Below are positions 21,853-34,513 of a stretch of 64,000 nt of DNA, piece by piece (positions within the stretch are counted from its first letter, which is position 1; the number at the start of each line of letters is the position of its first letter). Where the stretch lies: the NCBI GenBank assembly GCA_019426215.1, contig CM033395.1, positions 18,714,569 through 18,778,568 on the forward strand, given 5' to 3'. The translations under genes were made by a program, and so were the position numbers. This stretch comes from Buddleja alternifolia. Taxonomy: Eukaryota; Streptophyta; Magnoliopsida; Lamiales; Scrophulariaceae. The notes beneath the pieces were generated by a model. The model was not told the origin of the DNA, ran no database searches, and was given only the letters and a program-made list of their open reading frames with translations.

Positions 21853-23430
21853 ATTTTGATGTGTTTGTTATTAGGGGTCTGGCCCTTATGATTTTCGCCC
21901 CCAACTAATTGCTTTTTTCATGAATGAGTTACAATTACAGGTAAGCATCCAAAATACTCATTGCTCCATTTTTGATTTTTAACCTAGTTTATGACTAAAA
22001 TGCCCATAAATTTCAAAATACATCGTAAGTTCTTTTTTGCTTCAGCTTTCAATGTTGTAAGCAAATATTAATGCATAGTTGTAAATGCTTGCGCTATTTA
22101 CTACCATAAATAACATTGTACACCTTTAAAAACAAAACTAAGCTTTCATCCAAACTTTTGCACGTCCTACTACTATTTTACTCCCTGAATTTCCACACTT
22201 ATTAAAAATTGGAAATCAATATATATATAAATTTATACTTAATTACCTTTAACCTTCTAGATATATATAATTGATTACTAATTACTATGATTTTCTTAAA
22301 GTTATATGAGAATAATTGATATTGTTTCTGTTTTCAAGTTGTCATATTTTAATATTCTCAAAAATTCAAAAGGTTTTTACTCTGTGATAATTACCATACT
22401 AAAGTAAGAAAATATAAAAATTTTGTTTTAAAGCATAAAATTTGGTGAATTTTTGCTTTTTTTTGAAAAAAATCTAAAACAAAAAGAATTCACTTTTTAA
22501 TTCTAAGATGTATGGAAGTGTTTGTAGGGGAAGTAATCCGGGCTGTAATGTTTTACCTCATTACAATCTCTGAAAAACTCCGGATCGGGTTTGATAGAAT
22601 GTTCAATCGAAAGTCAATTGATTTATCATAAACAGGAGATGCAGCTCAAATGGTATATGTTTCTCTACTTTAAATTTTGATCTAACTATGTATATATCAC
22701 AATTCTTGCTTTCTTACTGCAGTCAAATGCCAATGCCCGCTCTCTCTATATATACAACCACTTGCAGACTAGCTCTTGGAATTGATCAACACTATATCAA
22801 ATTTCTAGGAAATCTAATTAAATTACATATAAAAATTTAGTTAGTTATTCAAAATACTATCTCATGGAGCATTGGCAAACAATAACAATATCGAAATATG
22901 ATTGAGAACTTAAATCAAACAGGTGGTGAATATCAAAATTTCTAACATAGAAAAATGAAAGATTGAAGTACAACTACCGAGAAAAATGCATGATCGTCAA
23001 GATGAGGACGGAGCCGGAATTCGCAGGGGAAGAGAGCACTGTAGTATTTCTACCAAAAGGTTTTTTTTTCTTCTAAGGTGTCTTCTGTTCAAATTGTATG
23101 GATTTTATGTATGAAAAGAAACATATATTTTACTTGAAATTCATATCTCTATCAGAGAGAAGTCCAAGAATTAATTCCAGCCGAATTTTAATAAAAGGAC
23201 TTTCATGGAAAATGCAACAGACGTTTATGCACTCCATTAGAACTTCCGTCAACAGCCTTCATAGATGTAAAAATTTATGAGGATGCAACAGGCTGTTGCA
23301 ACAGATGATCCCGTCTGAACTCTTTTTTTCACTGTCTCTATATATACTCATAGGCTTTTACTTATAATGGGTATTGTTGTCATTTTTTTAGAGAGAGAAA
23401 TAAAAGTGGAGCTATATATATATATTTAAG
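21853..23430. other. Unassigned region between LTR-like copies
   Basis: No readable gene. A stretch at 23313-23347 ('gaactctttttttcactgtc...actcata') duplicates 21338-21372, so flanking DNA of the left LTR-like copy was also duplicated. Positions 23360-23430 match the right arm of the TIR element at 19138-19983. I see nothing else. Confidence 0.4.
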
Positions 23431-23565
23431 CGTCAGGAGCTCCAATATCAAATTTTTATTGATTGTCTATTACAAGCCTTCCCCTTTAAGAGGCTTTCCC
23501 CCAAATATCGATGATACTAACTCCAGCTGCAAAACTTCAGTTATATCTGCATAATGGAATGAATA
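23431..23565 (-). repeat. Partial LTR-like copy fused to the captured fragments
   Basis: On the minus strand 'cattccattatgcagatata' and 'actgaagttttgcagctgga' match the distal part of the right LTR-like repeat (51690-51760). The copy ends in ...cctgacg as there. About 35 bases differ in the middle ('ggaaagcctcttaaagggg'). It follows the HSP60-like fragment without a gap, as a 5'-truncated 3' LTR would. Confidence 0.45.
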
Positions 23566-23648
23566 GGGATTATCCGACTCCAGCAACTTGCTAACAATAA
23601 CACCTCCTGCTCCAGCATTTTGTGCAATTGTAAAAACATGTGTCTTGA
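23566..23648 (-). pseudogene. Mitochondrial HSP60/chaperonin-60 fragment
   Basis: Twenty-eight codons on the minus strand read FKTHVFTIAQNAGAGG then VIVSKLLESDNP. This is close to the apical/equatorial segment of mitochondrial chaperonin HSP60 that I remember as KTPVFTIASNAG.EG..VVGKLLEQDNP, about two thirds identical. HSP60 folds imported mitochondrial proteins; this scrap cannot. It is fused on one side to the UPL7-like fragment through about 40 unassigned bases and on the other to LTR-like sequence. Short length keeps confidence moderate. Confidence 0.55.
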
Positions 23649-23687
23649 ATGTATTTTGAATAATTTTAAAACTAATTTTCTAATCTC

Positions 23688-24460
23688 AGTTTGATGTTCG
23701 CAACCGATCAAGAGTTTCTTCAAATGCATTGCCATTCGTAATCAGTATGCCGAAAGTAGGCTCCAAATACTTAAATCTAAGCAAAGGCCCATGTCAGCAC
23801 CCCGTTGCAAATTTCCAAATTTCGTCTGATTTTGCAAGCTAACATTCTCAATAACTTGCCTGAACATTTGAATGACATAGTGGTCGTTGTGACAGCCTCC
23901 TGCATATATGGTATGAGCTCGAAAATCATTAACATCAATGCTATCCACTGATCCAGATATTAAAAGCTGAAATTCATGCTCATTAAACATGCCAACCCCA
24001 TCTTTCTGAATTAGCTATTGAAACCCTCTCAAAAAATGAGAATTTTATTGACGTATCTGAAAGTTCAATCTATGATTTATCACGAGATGAATGAATGTAA
24101 CGACATTCTCGTTTGTGACATGGATGTTTTTTCCTCCTAGAATCAGCTCTTCTTTTGTTTGCTCCACATGTTCATTGTTAGGAATAACAAAATATAGTTC
24201 TAACTCAGCACTATCACCCCATAAAGCTTCAGGAAAATCAGATAGCGATACAATTCTGGATCCAAGGAGGGTAAGTCATTTAAGTAGCTATACATTTACT
24301 TCAACTTGCTCAAGAAGAATGTTGCAAATGGTATATCAACCGAAATCCCTTCAGAGTTTAGACATTACCTTAGATAGTCTATATTGGATGCCAATTGCAG
24401 CCCGAGTACTATTTGCCATGAAATATTTGCAAATTCCTCCACCATCTATACCAGCCTCCT
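23688..24460 (-). pseudogene. HECT E3 ubiquitin ligase fragment, UPL7-like
   Basis: On the minus strand the HECT domain is readable from EAGIDGGGICKYFM through VDIPFATFFLSKLK, LNDLPSLDPELYRYL, NVVTFIHLVINHRLNFQIRQ and MFNEHEFQLLISGSVDSIDV to FKYLEPTFGI and AFEETLDRLRTS. This matches plant UPL6/UPL7 (UPL7 by memory) over about 250 residues. At least four in-frame stops and two frameshifts interrupt it. It stops before the catalytic-cysteine region (the TC(M)NLLKLP motif is absent). No intron interrupts the aligned part. It begins exactly where the MSL10-like fragment ends, inside the acidic run EQEDEEAG. Confidence 0.8.
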
Positions 24461-24546
24461 CGTCTTCTTGTTCATGATGAATTTCAACAAATGGTGGCCC
24501 AAGAAGCATCTCAATCACATATTGATTGAACAACAACTCTAAGAGA
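24460..24546 (-). pseudogene. MSL10-like channel fragment, distal piece
   Basis: The minus strand encodes LLFNQYVIEMLLGPPFVEIH followed by HEQEDE. This corresponds to the segment LFNQYVIETLSGPPLIEI of plant MscS-like channels MSL9/MSL10. It is continuous with the piece at 38252-38690 once the sirevirus (24552-38246) and one CATAG copy are removed. About 30 residues expected between VWLCLL and LFNQ in the family are missing. The fragment then switches to UPL7-like sequence. Confidence 0.75.
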
Positions 24547-24551
24547 CATAG

Positions 24552-26071
24552 TGGTGGTCCCAAGTGGCATACGAAAGGGTCTAGAGGGGGGGAGGGGTTG
24601 AATAGACCCTGAAGTCTTTTTCGACTTCAAAAATTTCGTATCACTTTTAAAGATTAGAACGCTTAGGAAGCTGAGCACTTGGGTCAGGCGCTTCAGTAAA
24701 GATAACTTAGACTTAGTGATTTTAGCAATTTAATTTACCAAAGTAGGGTAAAGCTTGAATCGCTTAATCAGGGTTAGCACAACGGAAATGATTTGAAAGC
24801 TTTAGTGTTCGTTTTGGTTAAATAGTCGCTTAGCAGTTTAGTTTGTTTTTTTCAGAATAAATAAGATAACATAAAACAAGACAATAATGAAAGTAAATAA
24901 CACAAGAAATTGTAAGGTTCACTGGGTGATGTAATCTCATCTACGTCCTTCTTCTCCTTTTTCACATGGAGAGAATTTACTAAGTTGATTATCAAAGAAT
25001 CACACAGAATCTTCTACAAGATAGTAACGAGGTGAACATGATCTCGGGCTCCTTGATCACACAGATTTCAGCACCAATGAAGATCTTCTTTTACAAGTTT
25101 CTCTCACTCAGAAGTACTGCCTATAAGGGTTTTCAACTACTTTCTCACTCAAATGAAAGGTTGAGGGTTTTGTCACACAGGTTTTGTTTGTTTTTTGGAA
25201 AGATTAAACAACTTGGATTATCTCAGTAAGAATTTAGGTTTCTTCTTTGAAAGATGTTTGAGATATTTGTGACTGTCTGGAATGTATGTAAAAAGCTTGA
25301 AAGCTTTTGGCTATGGAGTTTCAAAACTTTTCTTGAGATAATATTTCAGCAAAGGTTTCTTGTGTTGATCGTGATTATTCTTTTTTTTGTTTTTTTAGGG
25401 TTTGCTGGGGGTAAGGTATTTATAGGCTATTCTTGAAAATTGTCCGTTGGACACATGTGAGCACGTGTTCTTCACGCGGCGCGTGAATCAGCCTTTTTCT
25501 CTGACATTCCTGAAATCCTGCTGGTTCCGATTGGACGGGAGCAACTTTGAATTCTGAAATCCTGACAGTCTAGTCAAAAGGTGGCTTATCCACAAGTCAT
25601 AATAGCTTATCACATTTAATGCTCTTATCAGGCAATTAATGCATTTGAATTTATTTCCCGTTGAAAATAAATGTTCGTTGAATGATTGCATTTAAGTCCT
25701 TCATGACTTGATGATTTATTTCAAGTGAATCTGATATTGATCACTGGATTATTTTGAGCGCTTGATCCACAAACCCTGAAATCGTCCCTTAGCGTTTGAC
25801 AGTTGCTAAGTACAAATCTTTATCTTCATTTGACTTCAGACGCTGATCTTCAACTTCTTCTCTAATAGACTCACCCAGAATTCTATTAGCGATTCGGTAT
25901 CTAATACTTAGTCTAAAATCTACAAAGATAAAAATTACAAGCCTAACAAAATTACATACTTTCAAACGCTTATACATTTATCTATGAAAATAGAAACTTA
26001 CATTATATTTGGGGTCTAACATAAAATCCTCTCTTGTCATCATCAAAATATCTAACATGAAATTCTTAACA
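24552..26071 (-). repeat. Sirevirus 3' LTR, 1520 bp
   Basis: On + it starts TGGTGGTCCCAAG right after CATAG. It contains the 'ctagaggggggg...ttgaatag' block typical of sirevirus LTR ends and finishes ...ttcttaaca. On the minus strand it starts TGTTAAGAATTTCATG after the PPT. It is near-identical to 36846-38246 but has 107 additional bases at its left (24552-24658). Confidence 0.9.
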
Positions 26072-26090
26072 ATTTCACCCTTTTTGATGA
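26072..26090 (-). promoter_or_regulatory. Sirevirus polypurine tract
   Basis: Minus strand 'catcaaaaagggtgaaat' directly upstream of the LTR start TGTTAAG. It matches the usual sirevirus 'CATCAAAAAGGGGGAGATTGTT' with two changes. Confidence 0.75.
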
Positions 26091-26486
26091 TGTCAAGACC
26101 TTAACTCTTATAACTCTTTTATAGATTAAGAGTTCAAAGAAAAGTCCAAAAATAATTATAAGTTAGCGTTTGGAAAGTTAGTAAAGTTAACTAATGTTAG
26201 ATTAGCCTCAACAAGATGTTTCAGCGATAAATCATTCATTCATTCATATGGAAGAAGTAAGCATACATGATTTATAACTGAAAGAAAAATACTTTAAAGC
26301 GACAAACAGAAACAACATAATCCTTCATCTTTTCTGTGGCTTTCTATTTGCTTCTTTTTCTTGATAGATTTGAATTGCTAAGTCCAGTGGAAGTCTATCA
26401 ACATCTACCATAGTTGTATGCTGAACTTCATTGTAGTCATGTCTTCTGCGTCTAGCGCTTTCTTCCAGCTCCAACAACCTTTCCAC

Positions 26487-29400
26487 CTAATCCCTCGGAG
26501 GGATTCCAAGTTCTCGGATCAAGTCATGGTAAATGTCTTGTCTTCGATCATTGGTGGGTTTCCAGTTGATAGGTCTTCTAAGCAGTCCGACATATGGGTG
26601 AAAACCCATACTCTCTAAGAACTCAACCTCCAGGTTTGGGAGTAAGTGCCTTCCTTGATAATATCTAGGCTTTCGCTTCTTAGTAAGCATTTTATTTATA
26701 CTCACTATCTCCTCGAACATAGATCGCCAATGCTTGTTATCTGTCTTAGAGATAGCCTTGGACTGGGACTTTTCTTTAAGATCTTCCCCCTTCTTGGCAT
26801 CATCAAAGGAGATCTTGAATTCAGTGATGTCCCGGCGGAGAAGCTTAACTTCATCTATCAAAAGAGCAATTTGCTCAGCGATACTCTGAGAGATCAAGTT
26901 GGAAGAATTGTGGCGCTCAGTATTAGCTGAAGCATTCTGGGCAAGCATCTAATTGAATTCTTCGGAAAGAAGTGATAAGCGGTGATATGCTATCCATAAT
27001 TCCTATGGTGCTTTCTGTTGCAGAATTTGCAATACCACGACTTCTAGTTTCAGAAACTAGCATGATATTTAGTTCATTATTTTCAAGGATCTTAGAGCAG
27101 GAACCTTTGATGGTATTGAGCGAGTTCCTAACAGCTCTTCTAAAGTCTTTAGACTCTTGATCACTTTTCGAATCTGAATCAAAGGAGGAAGAACGCTTGG
27201 GAGATAGAATGAGTCCGTATGAGCTCGAAACTGCAGCCCTGCCTTTAGATTTGTCTCTTACAAAAGGCTCTTCAAGCTCATCAAGGACTCCCTGAACTTC
27301 TTCAATCGCTTGATCCATTGATGGATCTGCAAGCGCTAGAGAGGGCTCGACTACTGGGGCGCTAGAAAGGTCTGGCAAAGAAGCCTCGGGTATTTAAGTG
27401 GCTTCCACAGTAGGAGAATCTTCTATTTCAATAGTTTGGATTGGAGAAGGGACTTTCATGGCAATGACCCAGAGTGGGCCAATCGCTTCCATAATACGCC
27501 TTGGACTGAGGAAGTTGGTCTGCGGAATATAAACTATAGCGTCTTCGTGCTCTTCAGTGCTGAGTGCAAATTGCACATCCTCCGGCAAATCAACTCCTGA
27601 AATGTAAGTGTTGTAGTAGTCCAAAATAAATGGCATAAGTGCTTGAGCTGCTTCTTGGTCCACTGGCCTAATCATTGATATCATTTTGACCACTTGTATG
27701 TTCTGTTCACAAAATAGGACGGGAAGCAAGTTGTATCCTTTGAAGTCACTAAAACCGGGACCGAAATATGGAGTGATTGAAATATCCAGTGACTGAGCAT
27801 TTTCAATTATCGCTCGGTGCTCATGGTAAAATTCAGCAAGGTCAGCATGGTCATTGTCAAGGCTGAAAGGGACTTCACTTTTCCCTGGCAGAATTGGTTG
27901 CGTACTAGAGGAAGCATCCTCATTGAGGTCAGGAAGGATGCGCTGAACAAAGTTCTGAGTTGGATGATAAATGTAGCGTCCTCCTTGAGCGATAAAGCTG
28001 AGATGCTGGCGAATATAGCGTTCTATTGATTGTCTGTAATAGGGTAAAGCGCTAATATTGCCTACCAAATTCTGGCGCTGCTGGAGAAGAAACACGGCAA
28101 AACCTTTACGTCTGTAATCTACTCCAAAATGAAACAAGAGTGGACAGTTCACAAGCTCTTCCAGCGTGTAAAAGTGTAACACGAACTCTTCGGCCCATCT
28201 TGCGGTATCCAACATCTCGCTTTCCAAGTTTATCAGCTTTCTTCTGATCTTTTCTTGCTGCAAGAAACTTTTCAAAGCGTTCAAATTCTTCATCATAATC
28301 CTCAGCCCATACTCTTGCTAGATACTCGCGGGCTTCAGCTTCTATCCAAGAATTAATAGGATTAGGACGCTCAGCAACAACTAGTCCTTTTCCTTTCCAT
28401 AATCTGAGAGGTTTAGGGGATAGAGTGTTCTGAGGAGAATGAACGACTTTGGGGTCAGCGGACTACCCGATTCTGTTGAGAATTTCTTCGTCTGGATTTT
28501 TTGACCAGTCACCCATATGGGGATTCTTGATGACGATCTTATTCTGGCGAAATGGATAAAAAGACTCTTCAGAGTGGCCAGTAAAGTTGAAACGCTTCTC
28601 GTCAAATTCTGTCATGTTGAGCGCTGGTCACCGAATATACTAAAGGCGAGATTGAAGACGATCAAGATTGTAGAGACCCAGGTCAGGGAATCGCTCGAAA
28701 AATCCAAATTTAACAGAATTAGAGACATCAGTCCTATGGAGAGTTTTTGAAAGTTGATCTCCATATCGACTAATTGCCTGGTGTCAAGCTCCCTGGTGGC
28801 AAAGTAGAATTCATCATTTGCATCATAGCCACGGGGAAAGAAATTGATGACACGGGGAGGAGATCCAGTTGGAGTAGAGACAAAGGCAATAGACTCTGTT
28901 GGGATAGGGGCCACTTCTATCGAGTGCTCAGCAAGCACAGTCGCTTCACTGACTGGAGACGTGCCAGCGTCAGGAAGGACTGGGGTATTTCCTTAGCGAT
29001 ATCCACAACTTCTTCCATGTCTACATCCACTTCAATAGGAATCTCGTGGAGGTGCATCAGCGTCTGGTGCTTTTTGAGCTGATACATGAAAGCGTTTGAG
29101 AAAAGAAAGCAAAATTTCTACTAAGTAGCAATTAATAAAATAATACAACGCTTATTCTGAGGAGGTTCATCGACTGTTACAGTCGCTTGATTTGTTTCAA
29201 CATTTGGTACAGTTTTCTCAGGCTCTGGGACCACTTCTTCTGGATCTAAATCAAGGAAAGAAGTGAGGGGAACAACTTTAATAGGGATTTTTCAAGCATC
29301 CAAAGTATTCAGTATATACTGAACATCACGATCTATTCGAGTTGTAAGAATTTTTATCCTAGCCTTAAAGAAAAATAACGAAAAAAGGATAAAATACATT

Positions 29401-30440
29401 GTTCTTCATAAGTACTTACCCTGAAAGAGATTTGACTTTTCAAAAGGTGTAGCAGGCTCTGGCTAGGAGCAGTTTCAGGAACAGCTTTCGAAGAGGTAGG
29501 AGGAACACTCGCTGGTTCTTCAAGCGCTGGCTCGATTGGAGCGCTTGTTGATGCAGCTGGAGTGGATAAAGGAGTACGCTTGCGGGCTAGCGGTACTTCT
29601 TCTTCTTCTTCTTCTTCCTCTTCTGCTTCTTCTTCCTCTTCCTGAGGGAATATAAACGCTGGAGGGGGAGAGGGTGATTTAGGAGAAAGAGTGGGAGACT
29701 TCTGTTTCTTCTTGGGCTCCGGCTTCTTCTTTTATTTCTTTGCGGGCTTGGCTGGCTCAGCGACCTTAACAGCAATCTTTCGTTTTATTCGCTTAACCAC
29801 CACTGCTTCCTCTGATGAAGACGAAGATGTTTTCTCTTTATCATGGCTGCGGACAACTACTTAGGCAAGAAGTTGCTCACGCTCTTCTTTGGGAACCGCT
29901 GCGCCGCCACGTCTCCTTGGCTTAAGCAACTCGCTGATCATCTACCATAGAACTTTAGCACTGGGACTTTCTTTCCAGCGGTGTTGGTGAAACCGCTAGC
30001 GCTAAGAATACGACTAAGTACAATCCCATAAGGCTTGGGATTAACCGACTTGGCCATCGCTGCCTTAAAGCGATTAAAAACGTAAAGCGACGAATTAATC
30101 TTCAATTTGGTTAGAATGACCACCATCATCATGTATTAAACATTTGAAATCTTATCGAAGCTTCCCTTTTTGCATTTGATCATCTTCACACATATGTCCG
30201 CAAGAATGATATACTCGCCCTTCATGTCATTCTTCTTGAAGTTGGGTTCGTAGGTAGCTTCAACTTCATCCTTCTTGATTAACGCCCAGACTCTTGGATG
30301 AGTGGAAGAACAGTCCTTAGAGGGAAGTTCTGGTTATCAAATAGGTAGTCCCAGTTAGCAAGAAATCCGGCGTTAACAGTGACTGATTTTTCAGTTTTGG
30401 AGGATTTTCCGGCAGCAGATTTTGAAGATTTAGGTCCCAT
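26487..30440 (-). pseudogene. Sirevirus third ORF downstream of pol (env-position)
   Basis: About 1,300 codons' worth of minus-strand sequence from ATG at 30440 (MGPKSSKSAAGKSSK) to about 26487, broken into frames at 30440-29938, 29775-29587, 28938-28612, 28296-27394 (300 aa), 27378-26923 and 26948-26487. Features: a basic Ser/Lys-rich start, 'FLANWDYLFDNQNFPL', a Pro/Lys-rich then Glu-rich tract near 29587-29760, and a C-terminal part with coiled-coil character (IAEQIALLIDEVKLLRRDIT). I see no signal peptide or membrane span, so nothing supports an envelope role. Its position matches the extra ORF of SIRE-type elements. Stops near 30130 and 28470 and several frameshifts show it is dead. Confidence 0.6.
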
Positions 30441-31301
30441 TGATGAACTTTTGAAGCTTTTTGAGAGAGAGAGTGCGAATACTTTTTGCCTTGAGAGAGA
30501 AAGAGATTTTACAGCAAAGAGAATTTTTGAAAGTGATAAAGTTTGACTGTAAAAACTTTGAGGGATTTATATAGAGGCAAAAATAACTCTTCAGTTTCTA
30601 GGATTAATGCCACATGTTAAGTTATAAATTTTTAAAATTGAAATATTTAAATCTAAGCCGTTTACTCATAAATACGGATGTCAAAAAGTGCGGTAAAATA
30701 GGGTAACAACTCTAAATAACAAAGGTTTGAAATCCGCAGTTACTTTTTCAAAACGTTTGAATAATTTTGAAATTTTCAGTGTGTAGTACATGCGCCTGAT
30801 AGTACACGGACACGTACTCACACAGGTGAAGTTACTGAACCACCTAGTTTTTAGATAGGAATCATTAACCATCAGTTTGATTTGATAAGCACGTGTGGGC
30901 AATTGTCAAATCTAATCCTTTGGACTTATCCACACGATACCTTTTTAGCGATGAAAACTATGGATGAATTTTATAAAAAGGTTACTTAGTGTTAAAGTGG
31001 GAATCTCTTTAACGCTTAAGTTTTTTTGACAAAGGTCAATCGCTTTTTGATCTTAAAAAGATAACTTTATTCAATTTTGTTAGCGAGTGATTGTGTCATG
31101 CATAAAAGATAAACGCTAGTGATCAATGCATAAATTTTCAAAGTCATTTTTCACCACAGTCGCTTATGGATTGAAACAAGTATAATTTTAAGGTTCCCCC
31201 TAAAATTGATGACTTATTTCAATTTTGAAAACCATTTTATACATAAACATAAAGTGGATTCCCCCTAAATCATATGCCTATAAAGTATGATGCTTTATGA
31301 T
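30441..31301 (-). other. Sirevirus spacer with repeated PPT-like motifs
   Basis: Non-coding between pol and the third ORF. Two minus-strand AGGGGGAA motifs (at 31194-31201 and 31261-31268, each in a 'tttagggggaa' context) resemble the main PPT. Multiplied PPT-like motifs are, as I recall, a sirevirus hallmark. Nothing else is recognised. Confidence 0.5.
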
Positions 31302-32845
31302 TTAAGCGTTTAAATCAATCATACCTAATTCACTTCTCAAAGCGAGAAAACGTTGTTCGTTGAGCGCTATGGTGAAGATATCTGCCAATTGTTTGTCAGT
31401 TCCAATAAAGTGCATGGAGATATCTTTCTTTTGAACATGGTCACGCGAGAAATGGTAGCGAATGTCAATGTGTTTAGTTCTGGAATGAAGGACAGGATTT
31501 TGGGTCATAGCTAAAGCGCTTTGGTTATCACAATGGATTGGGGTAGGACCTAAGATTGTTCCATAATCTCTAAATTGTTGCCTCATCCAAAGGATTTGTG
31601 CACAACAGCTCCCAGCGGCTACGTACTCTGCTTCAGGGATAGAAGTCGCTATGGATTGTTGTTTCTTACTATGCCACGAAATCAATCTATCATCTAGAAA
31701 TTGACATGTACCACTAGTACTCTTTCTATCTATTTTGCATCCTGCAAAATTTGCGTCTGAATAACCAATTAGTTCAAAAAGAGAGTCCCTTGGATACCAG
31801 AAGCCCACATTTTGTGTGCCTTTTAGGTATTTAAGGATTCTCTTGGTACCATTTAAGTGTGATTCTCTAGGATCAGCTTGAAAGCGTGCACACATGCATA
31901 CCGAAAACATAATGTCGGGTCTACTGGCATTAAGATAAAGAAGTGATCCAATGATACCTCTATAGTTAGTGATATCAATTTTCTTCCCACTTTCATCTTT
32001 ATCTAACTTAAGCGTTTGGCTCATTGGAATTTTTGAAGATGATGCACTTTCCATACCAAATTTCTTAATCATATCTCTTGTATATTTAGCTTGGTTTATA
32101 AATATGCCATTAGGGAGTTGTTTAACTTGTAATCCTAAGAAGAAAGCTAATTCACCCATCATGCTCATTTCAAATTGATCTTGCATCATTTTCAAAAATT
32201 TCTCACACAATCGCTTATTAGTAGAAGCAAATATAATATCATCAACGTAAATTTAGACTAAGAGAATATCTTCATTATGGGTGCCTTATCAACGCTACCT
32301 TTTAAAAAGCCTTTACCTATAAGGAAGATAGAGAGAGTGTCATACCATGCTCTTAGTGCTAGTTTAAGGCCATAGAGTGCCTTATCCAATTTGTAGACCA
32401 TATTGTTCCCATGGTTGTTGATGAATCCTGGAGGTTGCTCCACATAGACTTCTTCTCAGAGTTTACCATTCAGGAAAGCACTCTTCACGTCCATTTGATA
32501 CACTGTGAACGTGTTGAATGCGGAAAACGCTAGGAACATCCTAATCGCTTCAAGACGGGCTACTGGGGCATACGTCTCATCAAAATTAATACCCTCTTCT
32601 TGACAATAACCCTGAGCGACTAATCTGGCTTTGTTTCTTATGACAATGCCATCTTCATCCATCTTGTTCCTAAACACCCACCTAGTCCCAATAACTCCTT
32701 GGTGAGTTGGTCTTGGTACTAGCGTCCAAACCTTGCTTCTCTCAAATTGGTTAAGCTTTTCTTGCACTGCTTCTACCCAACTTGAATCACTGAGCGCTTC
32801 ATCCACTTTCTTTGGTTCCATTTGAGATAGAAAGCTTGCGAACAT
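31302..32845 (-). pseudogene. Sirevirus reverse transcriptase and RNase H
   Basis: The minus strand encodes copia [59 protein letters not shown] (catalytic YVDD intact, near 32225-32245), FLGLQVKQLPNGIFINQAKY and IGSLLYLNASRPDIMFSVC. RNase H follows: IGYSDANFAGCKIDRKSTSG, ISWHSKKQQSIATSIPEAEY and HCDNQSALAMTQNPVLHSRT, ending at 31302. A stop after NGKL (about 32455) and another just before IYVDD interrupt it, and there is a small frameshift near 32270. The RNase H part is one open frame of 302 codons. Confidence 0.9.
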
Positions 32846-34513
32846 GGCCTCATTAATTGTTGTGGACCTAGTTCTAACAAGTGTTTCAATATCTCCAATA
32901 ACTAGCTCTGGTGGATGATCTTTAAGCCATTTACGGTCTGGTTAGAAAGGGCTGAGAGACTCTTTATTATCAATCGCTTGACCGTCATTTGTCTCTGGCG
33001 CAGTTGCTGCATTATTCACTATTCCAATTTGCTCTTGATGATCATTCTCTTCATGATCATCAACGATTCTGACCATATCATCATTAGCAACCTCATGAGT
33101 AATCTTAGGATCAGTCACAAAGATCTCATCATCCTCATCATCATCACTATCATCACCAAGATTGACGCTTGTTGGGCAAGATCTTCCATTCCTATATCAT
33201 CAGGATCAACCTTACTCAGTTCTTGGTTAGCATCATCAAACACAACATGAATGGACCCTTCAACCTTTGATTTGATCTTATTTAGTATGCGAAAACTCTT
33301 TCCATTCTTGGCATAGCCTAGAAAGATTCCCTCATCCGCTTTAGAACCAAACGTCTTTAGGCTTTGGGATCCATTGTTATGAATGAAACATTTTGAACCA
33401 AATACATGAAATTATGAAACGTTAGGCTTACGTCCCTTCCCATAACTCATATGGAGTTTTCTCATGTTGCTTGTTGATCATACACCGGTTCTGAGTGTAG
33501 CAAGCGGTATTGATAGCTTCGGCCCAAAACCTTTGAGGCAGCTTAGACTCTGCAAGCATTATCCTGGTGGCTTCTTTAAGCGTTCTGTTCCGTCGCTCGG
33601 CAACTCCATTCTGTTGAGGTGTTCTAGGGGCAGAATACCCATGAAGTATTCCAAAATCTATACAAAACTTCTCAACAAATTGGTTAGTAAATTCAGTTCC
33701 TCTATCGCTTCTAATTCTTGTCACCTTGAAATCTTTATAGGTTTGCAATTGACAGATTAGCGATGTGAGCTTGACACTAGTTTCATCTTTGGTCGCTAGG
33801 AATTCTACCCATGTATAGCGAGAGAAATCATCAACTATTACTAGCAAGTACTTTTTACCACTAACACTCATGATTTGAATAGGTCCAAACAAATCTAGAT
33901 GCAATAGTTCAAGAACTTTAGAAGTAGATAGGCATTGTTTCTTCTTAAAAGATGATTTAACTTGTTTACCCATTTGGCATGCATCACATAAGCGATTTTT
34001 CTGAAAGGAACCCTTAGGTAATCCCTCTACTAGATTTAGCGATTTTAACTTAGAGATTGCCTTAAAGTTGAGGTGATTCATTTTTCTATGCCATAACCAA
34101 CCCAATTCATTTTGACTTTTAGCAACAAAGCATGTGGGGTTGTTATCAATTGTAGAATCCCAATCTACTAAATACACATTGTTTGTTCTTTTTCCTCTTA
34201 ATTTAGTAGATTTAGTCTTAGCGTCGTTAACATAGCAGCAGTCACTTGAGAATTTTACTTCAAATCCTTTATCACAAAATTGATTAATGTTTAACAAATT
34301 ATGATTAAGACCCTCAACATAATATACATCACTAATCATGATGTTCCCCCTATGCATGATACCTATACCTTTGGAGTTATCACCGAATATAACTTGAGGA
34401 CCGTTGGTAGCTCGATAGTTGATTAGAAGATCCTTGGAACCCGTCATGTGTCTTGACGATCCACTATCAAAGTGCCAAACTGAGGTATCGGTGTTGGCTC
34501 TAGGTACCTGCAT
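32846..34513 (-). pseudogene. Sirevirus protease and integrase
   Basis: The open frame 34513-33428 starts with the copia protease core WHFDSGSSRHMTG. The GAG-pre-integrase zinc-binding part follows (LWHRKMNHLNF ... CDACQMGK), then the integrase core with all three acidic residues in context: LLHLDLFGP, IRSDRGTEF and NGVAERRNRT. It ends with CYTQNRCMINK. Beyond 33428 the minus strand continues as the pol linker (for example 'KTFGSKADEGIFLGYAKNGK', near 33350-33290) with a break at the stop near 33425. Protease and integrase catalytic residues are present. Confidence 0.9.

Noticed and set aside
24091..24477. A 128-codon + strand ORF
   Set aside because: It is the antisense of the UPL7-like HECT fragment and has no features of its own.
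29587..29775. Arg/Lys-rich nuclear-type protein
   Set aside because: Wrong frame of the Pro/Lys/Glu-rich part of the sirevirus third ORF.
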